Part shown: one piece after another, positions 17,182 to 26,169 of the stretch
How the letters are laid out: each line of letters begins with the position of its first letter
Position numbering within the stretch: the first letter of the stretch is position 1
From: CADBRN01 sp050944685
Lineage (GTDB): Bacteria; Bacillota; Clostridia; Lachnospirales; Lachnospiraceae
Reading direction: 5' to 3'
Assembly: GCA_050944685.1 (NCBI GenBank)
Contig: JBMNRP010000006.1
Location: forward strand, 1 to 64,000
Length of the DNA stretch: 64,000 nucleotides
Notes under the pieces: generated by a model
What the model saw: only the letters and a program-made list of their open reading frames with translations
What the model was told of the DNA's origin: nothing
Database searches by the model: none
Made by a program: the position numbers and the translations under genes

Positions 17182-18372
17182 ATGGATCTGGAGTATTGTA
17201 TCAATCAAATGCCGAAGAGCGATGACAAAAATCTGCCGATTATGTCGGTTGAGGAAGTGAAGAAAGCACGTACTTTCCATGAGAGTTTTCCTCAGTATCA
17301 GCAGACGCCGCTCGCTGATATCAGGGGAATGGCGAAGTATCTGGGACTGGGCGCGGTCCGGGTCAAGGACGAATCCTACCGGTTCGGACTGAACGCGTTC
17401 AAGGTGCTTGGCGGATCGTACGCAATGGGAAAATATATCGCACAGGAAACCGGAAAAGACATCTCGGAGGTTCCGTATGACGTTCTGACCAGCGATCAGC
17501 TTCGCAAAGAATTCGGGCAGGCCACTTTTTTTTCCGCGACGGACGGAAATCACGGCCGCGGCGTAGCGTGGGCCGCGAAGCGGCTGGGACAGAAAGCCGT
17601 CATCCGTATGCCGAAGGGAACGACCCGGCGCCGTCTGGACAACATCAAGGCCGAGGGCGCGGAAGTCACTATCGAGGAGCTGAACTACGACGACTGCGTC
17701 CGCATGGCGGCGGCAGAGGCCGAAAAAACTCCTCACGGCGTTATCGTTCAGGATACCGCGTGGGAAGGATACGAGGATATTCCGTCCTGGATCATGCAGG
17801 GTTACGGTACCATGTCGGCTGAGGCCAGCGACCAGTTCGGTGAGCGTCCGACGCATATTTTCGTCCAGGCGGGCGTCGGTTCTCTGGCCGGCTCGGTCGT
17901 CGGATATTTTAACAATCTCTATAAAGATAACCCGCCGGTAATCGTAGTAGTTGAGACCTCTGACGCGGCATGCCTCTACAAGGGAGCGGTTGCCGGAGAC
18001 GGAAAACCCCGCAAGGTCGGCGGAGATATGTTCTCCATCATGGCTGGACTGAACTGCGGAGAGCCGAACATCACCTCCTGGGATATTCTGAGAAACCACG
18101 TCACCTGCTTCGTCTCCGCGGAAGACGCGGTCGCGCGCCGCGGCATGCGCATGCTGGGCAATCCGTTAAAGGGAGATCCGCAGGTCGTTTCCGGAGAGTC
18201 CGGAGCGGCGTCGTTCGGCGCTCTCGCCACAATTATGCTGCAGGATGATTTCAGGGAGCTCCGGGAGCAGCTCGGACTGAACAGGGATTCGAAGGTTCTC
18301 TGCTATTCGACAGAGGGCGATACCGATCCGGAGCGCTATAAGAGAATCGTCTGGGAAGGAATGGATGACTGA
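17182..18372 (+). CDS. ygeX: Diaminopropionate ammonia-lyase
   Basis: This 396-residue PLP enzyme splits 2,3-diaminopropionate to pyruvate and two ammonia. It matches YgeX: RFGLNAFKVLGG with the PLP lysine near residue 74, TDGNHGRGVAWAAK near 117, and the glycine-rich phosphate site QAGVGSLAGSVVGY near 231; length equals the E. coli protein. AGGAGG lies seven bases before ATG 17182. In the purine/urate gene cluster of gut bacteria this step turns the remaining three-carbon skeleton into pyruvate, linking purine carbon to central metabolism. The stop overlaps the start of the next gene, so the two are translationally coupled. Confidence 0.95.
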   Translation: MDLEYCINQMPKSDDKNLPIMSVEEVKKARTFHESFPQYQQTPLADIRGMAKYLGLGAVRVKDESYRFGLNAFKVLGGSYAMGKYIAQETGKDISEVPYDVLTSDQLRKEFGQATFFSATDGNHGRGVAWAAKRLGQKAVIRMPKGTTRRRLDNIKAEGAEVTIEELNYDDCVRMAAAEAEKTPHGVIVQDTAWEGYEDIPSWIMQGYGTMSAEASDQFGERPTHIFVQAGVGSLAGSVVGYFNNLYKDNPPVIVVVETSDAACLYKGAVAGDGKPRKVGGDMFSIMAGLNCGEPNITSWDILRNHVTCFVSAEDAVARRGMRMLGNPLKGDPQVVSGESGAASFGALATIMLQDDFRELREQLGLNRDSKVLCYSTEGDTDPERYKRIVWEGMDD

Positions 18373-19802
18373 TGATGAGAAAGCTGATTACGAACGGAAC
18401 GATCGCCAGTGATGCGGAAGTATACAGGGGCGATATCCTGATTGAAGAAGGAACGGTCCGGGCAATCGGCAAAGATCTTGCGGAGCAGCTGAAAAAAGCT
18501 GCTCCCGATCTTTATCAGGAGACAGAAATTATCGACGCCTCCGGAAAATATGTGCTTCCCGGCGGCATTGACGTTCACACGCATATGTCTCTTGATGTCG
18601 GATTTGCCCGCGCAGTCGATGATTTTTATGACGGAACGGTGGCGGCGGCCTGCGGAGGAACCACAAGCATCGTCGACCACATGGCATTCGGGCCGAAGGA
18701 CTGCAGTCTCTGGCATCAGGTGGAAGAATATCACCGCCTGGCGGACGGACTTGCGGTGATCGACTATGGGTTTCACGGTGTGTTCCAGCATCTTCACAGA
18801 GAGACGCTGAGCGAGATGAAAGAGATCGCGCAAAAAGAGGGCATCACCAGTTTCAAGGTATATCTGACCTACGATTACCGGCTGGAGGATGACGACCTCT
18901 TCGAGGTGATGAAGGCAGCAAAGGAACAGGAAATCGTCATCCCCATTCACTGCGAGAATCACGGCGTGGTCACGAACCTGCGGAGGTCCTTCCTGGAGAG
19001 CGGGTGCCGCGAAGCAAAATACCATCCCTTAAGCCGCCCGGCGGACTGCGAGGCAGAAGCGGTCGGACGCGTCCTGCATCTGGCCAGGATGGCCGGGGAG
19101 GCTCCGGTCTATATCGTCCATCTCTCCAGCGCCGCCGGACTCGAGGAAGTAAAGCGCGCGCGGAAGGAACATCAGAGAGGCTTCGGTGTGGAGACCTGTA
19201 CCCAGTATCTTACGCTGACCGACGACCTGTATGAGGACCCGGAGGAGGGACTGAAGGCCATCATGTCGCCGCCGCTCCGGAAAAAGGCAGACAAGGAAGC
19301 TCTCTGGGAGGGCCTTGCGGACGGCATGATTGACACCGTCGCGACGGATCACTGCCCGTTTCATTTCCACGCGGGAAAAGCGGAAAAGCAGTACGGGGCG
19401 GACGATTTCACAAAGTGTCCGAACGGGGCTCCGGGTGTCCAGGAGCGCATGAATGTGATGTTCTCCGAAGGATTTATGAAGGGAAGGCTGACGCTTCCGC
19501 AGGTCGTTCGCACATGCTGCACGGAACCGGCCAGAATGTACGGTCTTTATCCGAAGAAGGGCCTGCTCGAGCCGGGGGCGGACGCGGATCTGGTTCTCTT
19601 CGACCCGGCGAAAAAGCATGTGTTTACGAAAGAAGATATCAAAGGTGCGTCGGACTACACCTGCTACGAAGGCATGGAGCTCAAGGGAGATATTGATCTC
19701 GTCATGCAGCGGGGAAATGTCATCGTCAGAGATCATGAATTTCTCGGAAAACGCGGAGACGGACAGTACCTGAAGAGGGGACGCAGTGTTCTCTGCGGCT
19801 GA
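18372..19802 (+). CDS. hyuA: Dihydropyrimidinase-family hydrolase (HyuA/YgeZ)
   Basis: This 476-residue amidohydrolase opens cyclic amide rings. Features of the dihydropyrimidinase/hydantoinase group are DVHTHMSLD near residue 57 (metal His pair), TSFKVYLTYDY near 155 with the lysine that is carboxylated to bridge two metals, IPIHCENHG and YIVHLSSAAG with further His ligands, and VATDHCPFHF with the catalytic Asp. ATG 18372 overlaps the ygeX stop by one base; ATG 18375 is equally possible. In the purine cluster it probably opens an imidazole- or hydantoin-like intermediate. Confidence 0.9.
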   Translation: MMRKLITNGTIASDAEVYRGDILIEEGTVRAIGKDLAEQLKKAAPDLYQETEIIDASGKYVLPGGIDVHTHMSLDVGFARAVDDFYDGTVAAACGGTTSIVDHMAFGPKDCSLWHQVEEYHRLADGLAVIDYGFHGVFQHLHRETLSEMKEIAQKEGITSFKVYLTYDYRLEDDDLFEVMKAAKEQEIVIPIHCENHGVVTNLRRSFLESGCREAKYHPLSRPADCEAEAVGRVLHLARMAGEAPVYIVHLSSAAGLEEVKRARKEHQRGFGVETCTQYLTLTDDLYEDPEEGLKAIMSPPLRKKADKEALWEGLADGMIDTVATDHCPFHFHAGKAEKQYGADDFTKCPNGAPGVQERMNVMFSEGFMKGRLTLPQVVRTCCTEPARMYGLYPKKGLLEPGADADLVLFDPAKKHVFTKEDIKGASDYTCYEGMELKGDIDLVMQRGNVIVRDHEFLGKRGDGQYLKRGRSVLCG

Positions 19803-19871
19803 AAAAATCTTCGGGCAAAAAAGAAATCATAGACAGGACGGGAAGCCCCGCCTGAAAAAAGGGAAGAGAAC

Positions 19872-20582
19872 ATGATAACAGCCGGGAAAAGCATTACACT
19901 GGAAAATCTGAAGATTATTGCGGACGGGCTCGGCGCACATTTCGGCCGGGACTGCGAGGTCATCATTCATGACCTGAAGGCGGAGGATCCGGAACACACG
20001 ATTCTGTATATCGTCAACGGGGAGGTGTCCGGGCGGAAAACGGGAGACGGACCTACCCGGGCTGTTCTGAAGCAGATCCGCAATCTCCGGGAGGGGACAC
20101 TCCGTGAGGAGCGCACGATGTTTCTGTCCCGTATGCACGACGGCAGAGTTCTGAAGTCCACCTCCATGTTTCTGAAGGGGAAGAACGGAGAGTACCGTTT
20201 CCTTTTCGGAATCAATTACGATATCACGAGACTGGTCAATATCAATGATGGTCTTCAGCCTCTGATTGAGGTGGAGGATGAAAAGGAGCGGGAGGCAGAG
20301 AAGAACAGCGAGATCCCGACGACGGTCAATGAGCTCCTCGACCATCTGATCGAGGAGAGCGTCGCAATGATCGGAAAGCAGCCGGCTCTGATGACAAAAG
20401 ACGAAAAAATCCGCGCGATCAATTTTCTCAATGAGGCAGGAGCTTTTCTCATTACCCGGTCCGGAGACAGGGTCGCCTCCGCGTTCGGAATCAGCAAATA
20501 TACGCTTTACAGCTATATTGACGTGAAGAAGAAAACGGGTTCGGAAAAGACGGGGAAAACGGGAGAAAAACAAAGAACCTAA
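19872..20582 (+). CDS. YheO-type PAS/HTH regulator, copy 2
   Basis: This 236-residue paralogue of the regulator at 16282-16935 has the same order: YheO PAS domain (GRDCEVIIHDLKAEDPEHTI near residue 24, GRKTGDGPTR, FLFGINYDITRLV) and a C-terminal helix-turn-helix (INFLNEAGAFL, SAFGISKYTLYSYI), with a basic Lys/Gly tail. It sits co-directionally between hyuA and ygeY, just before the strong promoter at 20610. Two diverged copies in one catabolic locus may sense different intermediates or act as a hetero-pair. GGGAAGAG precedes ATG 19872. Confidence 0.88.
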   Translation: MITAGKSITLENLKIIADGLGAHFGRDCEVIIHDLKAEDPEHTILYIVNGEVSGRKTGDGPTRAVLKQIRNLREGTLREERTMFLSRMHDGRVLKSTSMFLKGKNGEYRFLFGINYDITRLVNINDGLQPLIEVEDEKEREAEKNSEIPTTVNELLDHLIEESVAMIGKQPALMTKDEKIRAINFLNEAGAFLITRSGDRVASAFGISKYTLYSYIDVKKKTGSEKTGKTGEKQRT

Positions 20583-20609
20583 AAAATTTTTAGATAAGCT
20601 GAAAATATG

Positions 20610-20637
20610 TTGACAACGACTGTGAATCGTTTATAAT
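20610..20637 (+). promoter_or_regulatory. ygeY: Consensus sigma-A promoter for ygeY-ygeW-arcC
   Basis: TTGACA at 20610-20615 and TATAAT at 20632-20637 both match consensus, with a 16-base spacer. It lies about 100 bases before ygeY and immediately after the second YheO regulator gene. Such a strong core promoter suggests control by repression or constitutive use. Confidence 0.85.
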
Positions 20638-20735
20638 TAGAATCAATAAGAGAAGCGGAACGAAATGGGCCGCAAAAATAAGCAAACGGAAACCACTGAT
20701 CATTCAGACACATGTATTTGAGGAGGACACCTGCT

Positions 20736-22097
20736 ATGGATTTTGAAGCTATTAAAGCTGCCGCGAAAAAGTACGAACCGGATATGGTGAAGTTTCTTCG
20801 CGACATGATTGCGATTCCGAGTGAGAGCTGCGAGGAAGAGGGCGTCATCCGCCGCATCGAGAAAGAGATGAAGGATGTCGGCTTTGATGAAGTAGTCGTA
20901 GATCCGCAGGGTAACTGCCTCGGATACATGGGAACCGGCAGCCGCATCTTCGCGTTTGACGGACACATTGATACCGTCGGTATCGGAAACCGCGCGAACT
21001 GGAAGTTCGATCCCTACGAGGGCTATGAGAACGAAACGGAGATCGGAGGATGCGGCGGTTCCGACCAGGAGGGCGGCATTGCCTCCGCCGTGTACGGGGC
21101 CCGAATCATGAAAGACCTCAACCTGATTCCGGACGACGTGAAGATCCTTGTCACGGCTACCGTCCAGGAGGAGGACTGCGACGGTCTCTGCTGGCAGTAC
21201 ATTCACAAGGAGGACGGCGTGACGCCGGAGTTCGTTGTTTCCACCGAGCCGACAGACGGCGGCATTTACAGAGGCCACAGAGGACGTATGGAGATCCGCG
21301 TCGACATGCACGGAATCTCCAGCCACGGTTCCGCTCCGGAACGCGGTGACAACGCGATCATCAAGATGGCCGAGGTCATTGAGGATATCCGTGATCTGAA
21401 CGAAAACGATGACGCCGATGACAAGGAGATCAAGGGTCTCGTCAAAATGCTGAATCCGAAATATAACCCGGATCATTACGAGGATGCACGCTTCCTGGGC
21501 AGAGGAACCTGCACCATCTCCCAGATTTACTTCACTTCTCCGAGCCGCTGTGCGGTGGCGGACGGATGCTCGATCTCCATCGACCGCCGCATGACCGCCG
21601 GAGAGACCTTCGAGTCCTGCCTGGATGAGGTTCGCAATCTTCCGGCATGCAGGAAGTATGCGAAGGATGTCACCGTCTCCATGTACCATTATGACCGTCC
21701 GGCGTGGACCGGCCTGAAATACGAGACGGAGTGCTACTTCCCGACCTGGATCAACAAGGAGAGCGCTCCGCATGTCCAGGCTGCCGTAGACGCTTACCAC
21801 GCACTGTACGGCGACAAGAGAATCGGCGCTCCCCAGTCCATGGACAAAAGAGAGGGACGTCCGCTGACCGACAAGTGGACTTTCTCCACGAACGGCGTTG
21901 CAATCCAGGGACGTTTCGGAATCCCGTGCGTAGGATTCGGACCGGGAGCTGAGTCACAGGCTCACGCACCGAACGAGATTACCTACAAACAGGATCTGGT
22001 TACCTGTGCCGCTGTTTACGCGGCGATGGTCCCGATGTACAAAGGAACCGGAAAAGAGGATGTGACTCAGTTCCGCGCACCGGGAACCGATAAATGA
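20736..22097 (+). CDS. ygeY: YgeY, M20-family metallohydrolase
   Basis: This 453-residue protein matches YgeY, of the peptidase M20/ArgE/DapE group annotated as a selenium metabolism hydrolase. Metal ligands are in FAFDGHIDTVG near residue 71 and VQEEDCDG near 146; STEPTD and GHRGRMEIRVDMHG mark the dimer lid, and the C-terminal His lies in SQAHAPNE. It probably removes a carbamoyl, formyl or acyl group from an open-ring purine intermediate before YgeX acts; the substrate is inferred from context. AGGAGGA at 20721-20727 fixes ATG 20736 rather than the in-frame ATG at 20712. Confidence 0.92.
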   Translation: MDFEAIKAAAKKYEPDMVKFLRDMIAIPSESCEEEGVIRRIEKEMKDVGFDEVVVDPQGNCLGYMGTGSRIFAFDGHIDTVGIGNRANWKFDPYEGYENETEIGGCGGSDQEGGIASAVYGARIMKDLNLIPDDVKILVTATVQEEDCDGLCWQYIHKEDGVTPEFVVSTEPTDGGIYRGHRGRMEIRVDMHGISSHGSAPERGDNAIIKMAEVIEDIRDLNENDDADDKEIKGLVKMLNPKYNPDHYEDARFLGRGTCTISQIYFTSPSRCAVADGCSISIDRRMTAGETFESCLDEVRNLPACRKYAKDVTVSMYHYDRPAWTGLKYETECYFPTWINKESAPHVQAAVDAYHALYGDKRIGAPQSMDKREGRPLTDKWTFSTNGVAIQGRFGIPCVGFGPGAESQAHAPNEITYKQDLVTCAAVYAAMVPMYKGTGKEDVTQFRAPGTDK

Positions 22098-22197
22098 TTT
22101 TTTCCGGATTTTTCCGGAATTGCGGGAGAACTGTGCCGCGTAGTATCGTGATGTATCATTTTATTTGGTCATGCCTGATTGAAAAGGAGAAAAGGTT

Positions 22198-23391
22198 ATG
22201 TCAAAGACTGTTGAATTAGCCGGAAAACTGTCGAAGCTGGATTTCAGCAAGATGTATGAAAATGATTTTTACTGGACGTGGGACAAGACGGATGACGAGC
22301 TTGCGGCGATTTTTGCTGTAGCAGACGCTCTGCGTGATCTGCGTGAGCGCGGAAAATCCACGAAGATTTTTGATTCCGGACTTGGTATTTCCATTTTCCG
22401 TGATAATTCTACCAGAACCCGTTTCTCTTTTGCCAGCGCCTGCAATCTGCTCGGCCTTGAGGTCCAGGATCTGGACGAGAAGAAGTCCCAGATCGCTCAC
22501 GGCGAGACGGTCCGCGAGACCGCGAACATGGTCAGCTTTATGGCTGACGTAATCGGTATCCGCGACGATATGTACATCGGACAGGGCCATGAGTATCAGA
22601 AAACCTTTATGGACGCGGTCACGAAGGGCCATAAAGATGGCATTCTGGAGCAGAAGCCGACCCTGGTCAACCTGCAGTGCGACGTCGACCATCCGACGCA
22701 GTGCATGGCCGACATGGACGCCGTTATCCACTATTTCGGCGGTGTGGAGAACCTGAAGGGAAAGAAGATTGCCATGACCTGGGCTTACAGCCCGTCCTAC
22801 GGCAAACCGCTCTCTGTTCCGCAGGGTATCGTCGGACTGTTCACCCGTTTCGGGATGGATGTCGTTCTGGCTCATCCGGAAGGATATGACATCATGAGTG
22901 ACGTCGAGGAAATCGCGGCGAAGAACGCGGCCGCTTCCGGCGGTTCCTTCAAGAAGGTCAACAGCATGGAAGAAGCATTCCAGGATGCGGATATCGTCTA
23001 TCCGAAGAGCTGGGCTCCGTTTGCCGCCATGGAAAAGAGAACGAAACTGTACTCCGCAGGCGACCAGGCCGGCATCGACGCTCTGGAGAAAGAGCTGCTG
23101 GAGAACAACGCGAAATATAAGAACTGGAGCTGCACGGAGGAGATGATGGCCCGCACGAAGAACGGAAAGGCTCTGTACATGCACTGTCTGCCGGCGGACA
23201 TCACCGGACTTTCCTGCAGGGAAGGCGAGGTCGATAACTCCGTATTCGACCGTTACATCGATCCGCTGTACAAAGAGGCTTCTTACAAGCCGTACATCAT
23301 CGCCGCCATGATTTTCCTGGCGAAGGTAAAGGATCCGGTTGCCGCGCTGAAAACACTGGACGCCGAGGCCGGTCCGAGAATGAAATTCTGA
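22198..23391 (+). CDS. ygeW: YgeW, knotted carbamoyltransferase
   Basis: This 397-residue protein belongs to the aspartate/ornithine carbamoyltransferase fold and matches YgeW. The carbamoyl phosphate site is the STRTR motif (DNSTRTRFSFA near residue 72), with later MHCLPADITG. In the reverse direction it would phosphorolyse a ureido compound to give carbamoyl phosphate and 2,3-diaminopropionate, feeding both YgeX and the carbamate kinase downstream. This fits the gene order ygeY-ygeW-arcC. AAAGGAG precedes ATG 22198. The 100-base gap before it contains no promoter I can support. Confidence 0.93.
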   Translation: MSKTVELAGKLSKLDFSKMYENDFYWTWDKTDDELAAIFAVADALRDLRERGKSTKIFDSGLGISIFRDNSTRTRFSFASACNLLGLEVQDLDEKKSQIAHGETVRETANMVSFMADVIGIRDDMYIGQGHEYQKTFMDAVTKGHKDGILEQKPTLVNLQCDVDHPTQCMADMDAVIHYFGGVENLKGKKIAMTWAYSPSYGKPLSVPQGIVGLFTRFGMDVVLAHPEGYDIMSDVEEIAAKNAAASGGSFKKVNSMEEAFQDADIVYPKSWAPFAAMEKRTKLYSAGDQAGIDALEKELLENNAKYKNWSCTEEMMARTKNGKALYMHCLPADITGLSCREGEVDNSVFDRYIDPLYKEASYKPYIIAAMIFLAKVKDPVAALKTLDAEAGPRMKF

Positions 23392-23531
23392 AACCGGGCA
23401 TAATACAGGGGGTTTGAAACCGGATAAGAAAGACAGAAGCTTGATAATTGGTTGATAAAAAGGGGAAGTCCGGGGCGGTGTTCCGTTCCGGGTTTTCTCT
23501 TTCCAGAGTAAAGGATGAGAGGGTAAAGATT

Positions 23532-24476
23532 ATGGCAAATAGAAAAATTGTTGTCGCACTCGGGGGAAACGCCCTGGGGAAAAATCTTCCGGAGCAGTTT
23601 GTCGCGGTGCAGAACACCTCGAAGGCGATCGCGGATCTGATCGAGGCGGGCAATCAGGTCGTCATCGCGCACGGAAACGGGCCGCAGGTCGGAATGATCC
23701 AGGAAGCTATGACGCTGCTCACCCGTTCGAATCCGGAAAAATACGTTCCCTGTCCGCTGTCGGTCTGCACGGCCATGAGCCAGGGATATATCGGCTACGA
23801 TCTGCAGAATCTGCTCCGTGAGGAGCTGTATAACCGGGGAATCAAGCGGGATGTGACCAGCTGCCTGACTCAGGTGGAAGTGGATCCGAAGGACCCCGCG
23901 TTCGAGAATCCGACGAAGCCGATCGGCGCTTTCCTGACGAAGGAGGAGGCCGAAAAGCTCGTGAAGGAGCGCGATTACAAGGTGATTGAGGACGCCGGAA
24001 GAGGTTACCGCCGCGTGGTTGCCAGCCCGAAGCCGAAAAAAATCGTGGAGATTTCCACGATCCGCGCGCTGGTGGATTCCGGACACATCGTGGTTGCCGG
24101 AGGAGGCGGCGGAATCCCTGTATTTTCCACGAACGGATATCATCTGAAGGGAGCGGCGGCCGTGGTGGACAAAGATTTCACCTCCGAGCTGCTGGCCGAG
24201 GAACTCGACGCGGAAATGTTTATCATCCTCACCGCGGTCGAGAAGGTCGCGATCAATTTCGGAAAGCCGGATGAAAAGTGGCTGGACGATCTGACCCCCG
24301 ATCAGGCGGAGGAGTACATCGCCCAGAATCAGTTCGCGAAGGGCTCAATGCTGCCGAAGGTTCAGGCGGCCGTCAAGTTCGCCCGCTCCAAACCGGGACG
24401 TACCGCTCTTATTACGCTGCTGGAGCGCGCGAAAGACGGGATTGACGGAAAGACCGGAACCAGAATTCATCAGTAA
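23532..24476 (+). CDS. arcC: Carbamate kinase
   Basis: This 314-residue enzyme converts carbamoyl phosphate and ADP to ATP, ammonia and carbon dioxide. It has the amino-acid-kinase start VALGGNALGK near residue 8, VIAHGNGPQVG near 49, VAGGGGGIPV near 190 and VDKDFTSELLAEEL near 215. It is the energy-yielding end of the YgeW branch. The frame is open from 23448, but ATG 23532 with GAGAGGG upstream gives the normal N-terminus and length. It is convergent with moaC; the 23-base gap shows no clear terminator. Confidence 0.95.
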   Translation: MANRKIVVALGGNALGKNLPEQFVAVQNTSKAIADLIEAGNQVVIAHGNGPQVGMIQEAMTLLTRSNPEKYVPCPLSVCTAMSQGYIGYDLQNLLREELYNRGIKRDVTSCLTQVEVDPKDPAFENPTKPIGAFLTKEEAEKLVKERDYKVIEDAGRGYRRVVASPKPKKIVEISTIRALVDSGHIVVAGGGGGIPVFSTNGYHLKGAAAVVDKDFTSELLAEELDAEMFIILTAVEKVAINFGKPDEKWLDDLTPDQAEEYIAQNQFAKGSMLPKVQAAVKFARSKPGRTALITLLERAKDGIDGKTGTRIHQ

Positions 24477-24499
24477 CAGAAAACAGACCATTCTGCGGT

Positions 24500-24970
24500 T
24501 CAGAAGCGGAAATCCCCGCTTTTCCCGCCGCTTTTTTCGATGAGATGGATATCGGTGAGCACCATGCGGCGGTCGATCGCCTTGCACATATCATAGATGG
24601 TGAGCAGAGCGATGGAGACACCGGTGAGGGCTTCCATCTCGACTCCGGTCTTCCCTTCGGTCCGCACCGTGCAATACGCGTGGATTTCGTGCTTTTCCGG
24701 ATCCATGCGGAAGGTAAGATCTGAACCGGTAAGATTCAGAAGATGGCACATGGGAATCAGTTCGGAGGTTTTTTTGCAGCCCATGATTCCGGCCACCTGG
24801 GCCACCGTGAGCACGTCGCCCTTTTTTACCTTTTTCCCGAGGATGGCGTCGAAAACCTCAGCGCTGATACGGATCGTTCCGGACGCCGCTGCCTCCCGGT
24901 GTGTGACGGATTTGCCGGAGACGTCGACCATGCGGGCATTGCCCTGATTGTCAAAATGAGTGAATTCCAT
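24500..24970 (-). CDS. moaC: Cyclic pyranopterin monophosphate synthase MoaC
   Basis: This 156-residue enzyme acts with MoaA in the first step of molybdopterin synthesis. Typical blocks are NARMVDVSGKSVTHREA near residue 10, GIMGCKKTSELIPMCHLL near 60, and VEMEALTGVSIALLTIYDMCKA near 115, followed by the DIHLIEKSGGKSG tail. AAAGGA upstream fixes ATG 24970; the longer frame to 25042 is not needed. It is divergent from the MOSC-MogA gene and points at the carbamate kinase gene. Confidence 0.95.
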   Translation of the reverse strand: MEFTHFDNQGNARMVDVSGKSVTHREAAASGTIRISAEVFDAILGKKVKKGDVLTVAQVAGIMGCKKTSELIPMCHLLNLTGSDLTFRMDPEKHEIHAYCTVRTEGKTGVEMEALTGVSIALLTIYDMCKAIDRRMVLTDIHLIEKSGGKSGDFRF

Positions 24971-25066
24971 GAGATAATCCTTTCTTGCATTCAGATGGAA
25001 ATTGCCTGCCTTTTCTATTATACTGTATGGAGCCGCTTTCATGCGGTCAGATTTTCGGTGGTGTAT

Positions 25067-26020
25067 ATGGTTCCGGATTTGAATGAGATGAATCGGACGG
25101 GCCGTGTCGAGGCGGTCTGTCTCAGTGAGAAAAAGGGCACGCAGAAGAGTGTCGTGCAGCAGATTTCACTCCGCGCCGGATGGGGCGCAGAGGGCGATGC
25201 GCATGCCGGAAAGTGGCACAGGCAGATCAGCTTGCTTCCGAAGGAGAGCATCGAAGCGTTCCGGAAGCAGGGCGTCGAAATAGCCTACGGAGATTTCGGG
25301 GAAAATATGGTGATTTCCGGGCTCGATCTGCCCCGGTTTCCCGTGGGAACCCGTCTGAGAATCCGCTCCGCCCTGCTGGAAATCACGCAGATCGGAAAGG
25401 CCTGCCACAATTCCTGCGCCATCCGTGAGCGGACCGGAGACTGCATCATGCCGAGGGACGGCGTATTTGCCGTGGTTCTGGAGGATGGAGTCGTGAAGGC
25501 GGGAGATTTGGTCGAGGTAATCGGGGCGGACCCGGAGCGGCCGTTTTCCGCCGCTGTGATTACGCTGTCCGACCGCGCCTTTTCCGGAACGTACGAGGAT
25601 CTCTCCGGTCCGGCGGTCGCCGGGGAGATTCAGAAAAACGGCTATGAGGTGATCGAGCAGATTCTTCTCCCGGATGACCGGGAGAAACTTGAGGCGGAGC
25701 TTTGCCGTCTCTGCGACCAGCGTCAGGTCGATGTGATCTTCACAACCGGAGGAACCGGATTATCCGAGCGGGACATCACGCCGGAAGCCACGCTGGCGGT
25801 CTGCGACCGCGAGGTTCCGGGCATTGGAGAAGCCCTGCGGGCGTATTCTGCGAATTATACGGCCAATGCCATGCTCAGCCGGCAGACGGCGGGAATCCGC
25901 CGCAGGACGCTGATCGTGAATCTTCCCGGCAGTCCGAAGGCGTGCCGGGAGGATCTGGAATTTCTGTTGAAACCGCTCAGGCACGGTCTCGGTATCCTGC
26001 GCGGAACAGAGGACCACTGA
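25067..26020 (+). CDS. MOSC domain fused to MogA (molybdopterin adenylyltransferase)
   Basis: This 317-residue two-domain protein has a MOSC domain first (about residues 8-160; GDAHAGKWHRQISLL near 46, FGENMVISG near 79, GKACHNSCAIRER near 115 with its conserved Cys) and a MogA/MoaB-type domain after residue 165 (VITLSDRAFSGTYEDLSGP, IFTTGGTGLSERDITPEAT near 225). MogA adenylates molybdopterin before molybdenum insertion; MOSC domains bind molybdopterin or its sulfur ligand. This fusion is common in Clostridia. The frame extends upstream, but that part overlaps divergent moaC. ATG 25067 has a GGTGG element; ATG 25088 is an alternative start. Confidence 0.88.
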   Translation: MVPDLNEMNRTGRVEAVCLSEKKGTQKSVVQQISLRAGWGAEGDAHAGKWHRQISLLPKESIEAFRKQGVEIAYGDFGENMVISGLDLPRFPVGTRLRIRSALLEITQIGKACHNSCAIRERTGDCIMPRDGVFAVVLEDGVVKAGDLVEVIGADPERPFSAAVITLSDRAFSGTYEDLSGPAVAGEIQKNGYEVIEQILLPDDREKLEAELCRLCDQRQVDVIFTTGGTGLSERDITPEATLAVCDREVPGIGEALRAYSANYTANAMLSRQTAGIRRRTLIVNLPGSPKACREDLEFLLKPLRHGLGILRGTEDH

Positions 26021-26034
26021 AGAAAAAGACCCGG

Positions 26035-26085
26035 ACCGCGGCGTTTTCGCTCCGCTTTTTCGGAGCGCGCGCCGCGGTTTTTTTG
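26035..26085 (+). terminator. Strong intrinsic terminator after the MOSC-MogA gene
   Basis: ACCGCGGCG at 26035-26043 pairs with CGCCGCGGT at 26070-26078, with an inner CGCTCCG/CGGAGCG stem, followed by seven T residues. It separates the MOSC-MogA gene from the fused MoeA gene. Confidence 0.9.
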
Positions 26086-26169
26086 CCTGTAACGACACAC
26101 CGCATGATCCGATAAAATTGCTTGATTTTCGGCAGTATATATCATAAGATTGTATAAAAAGGTGCAAAA

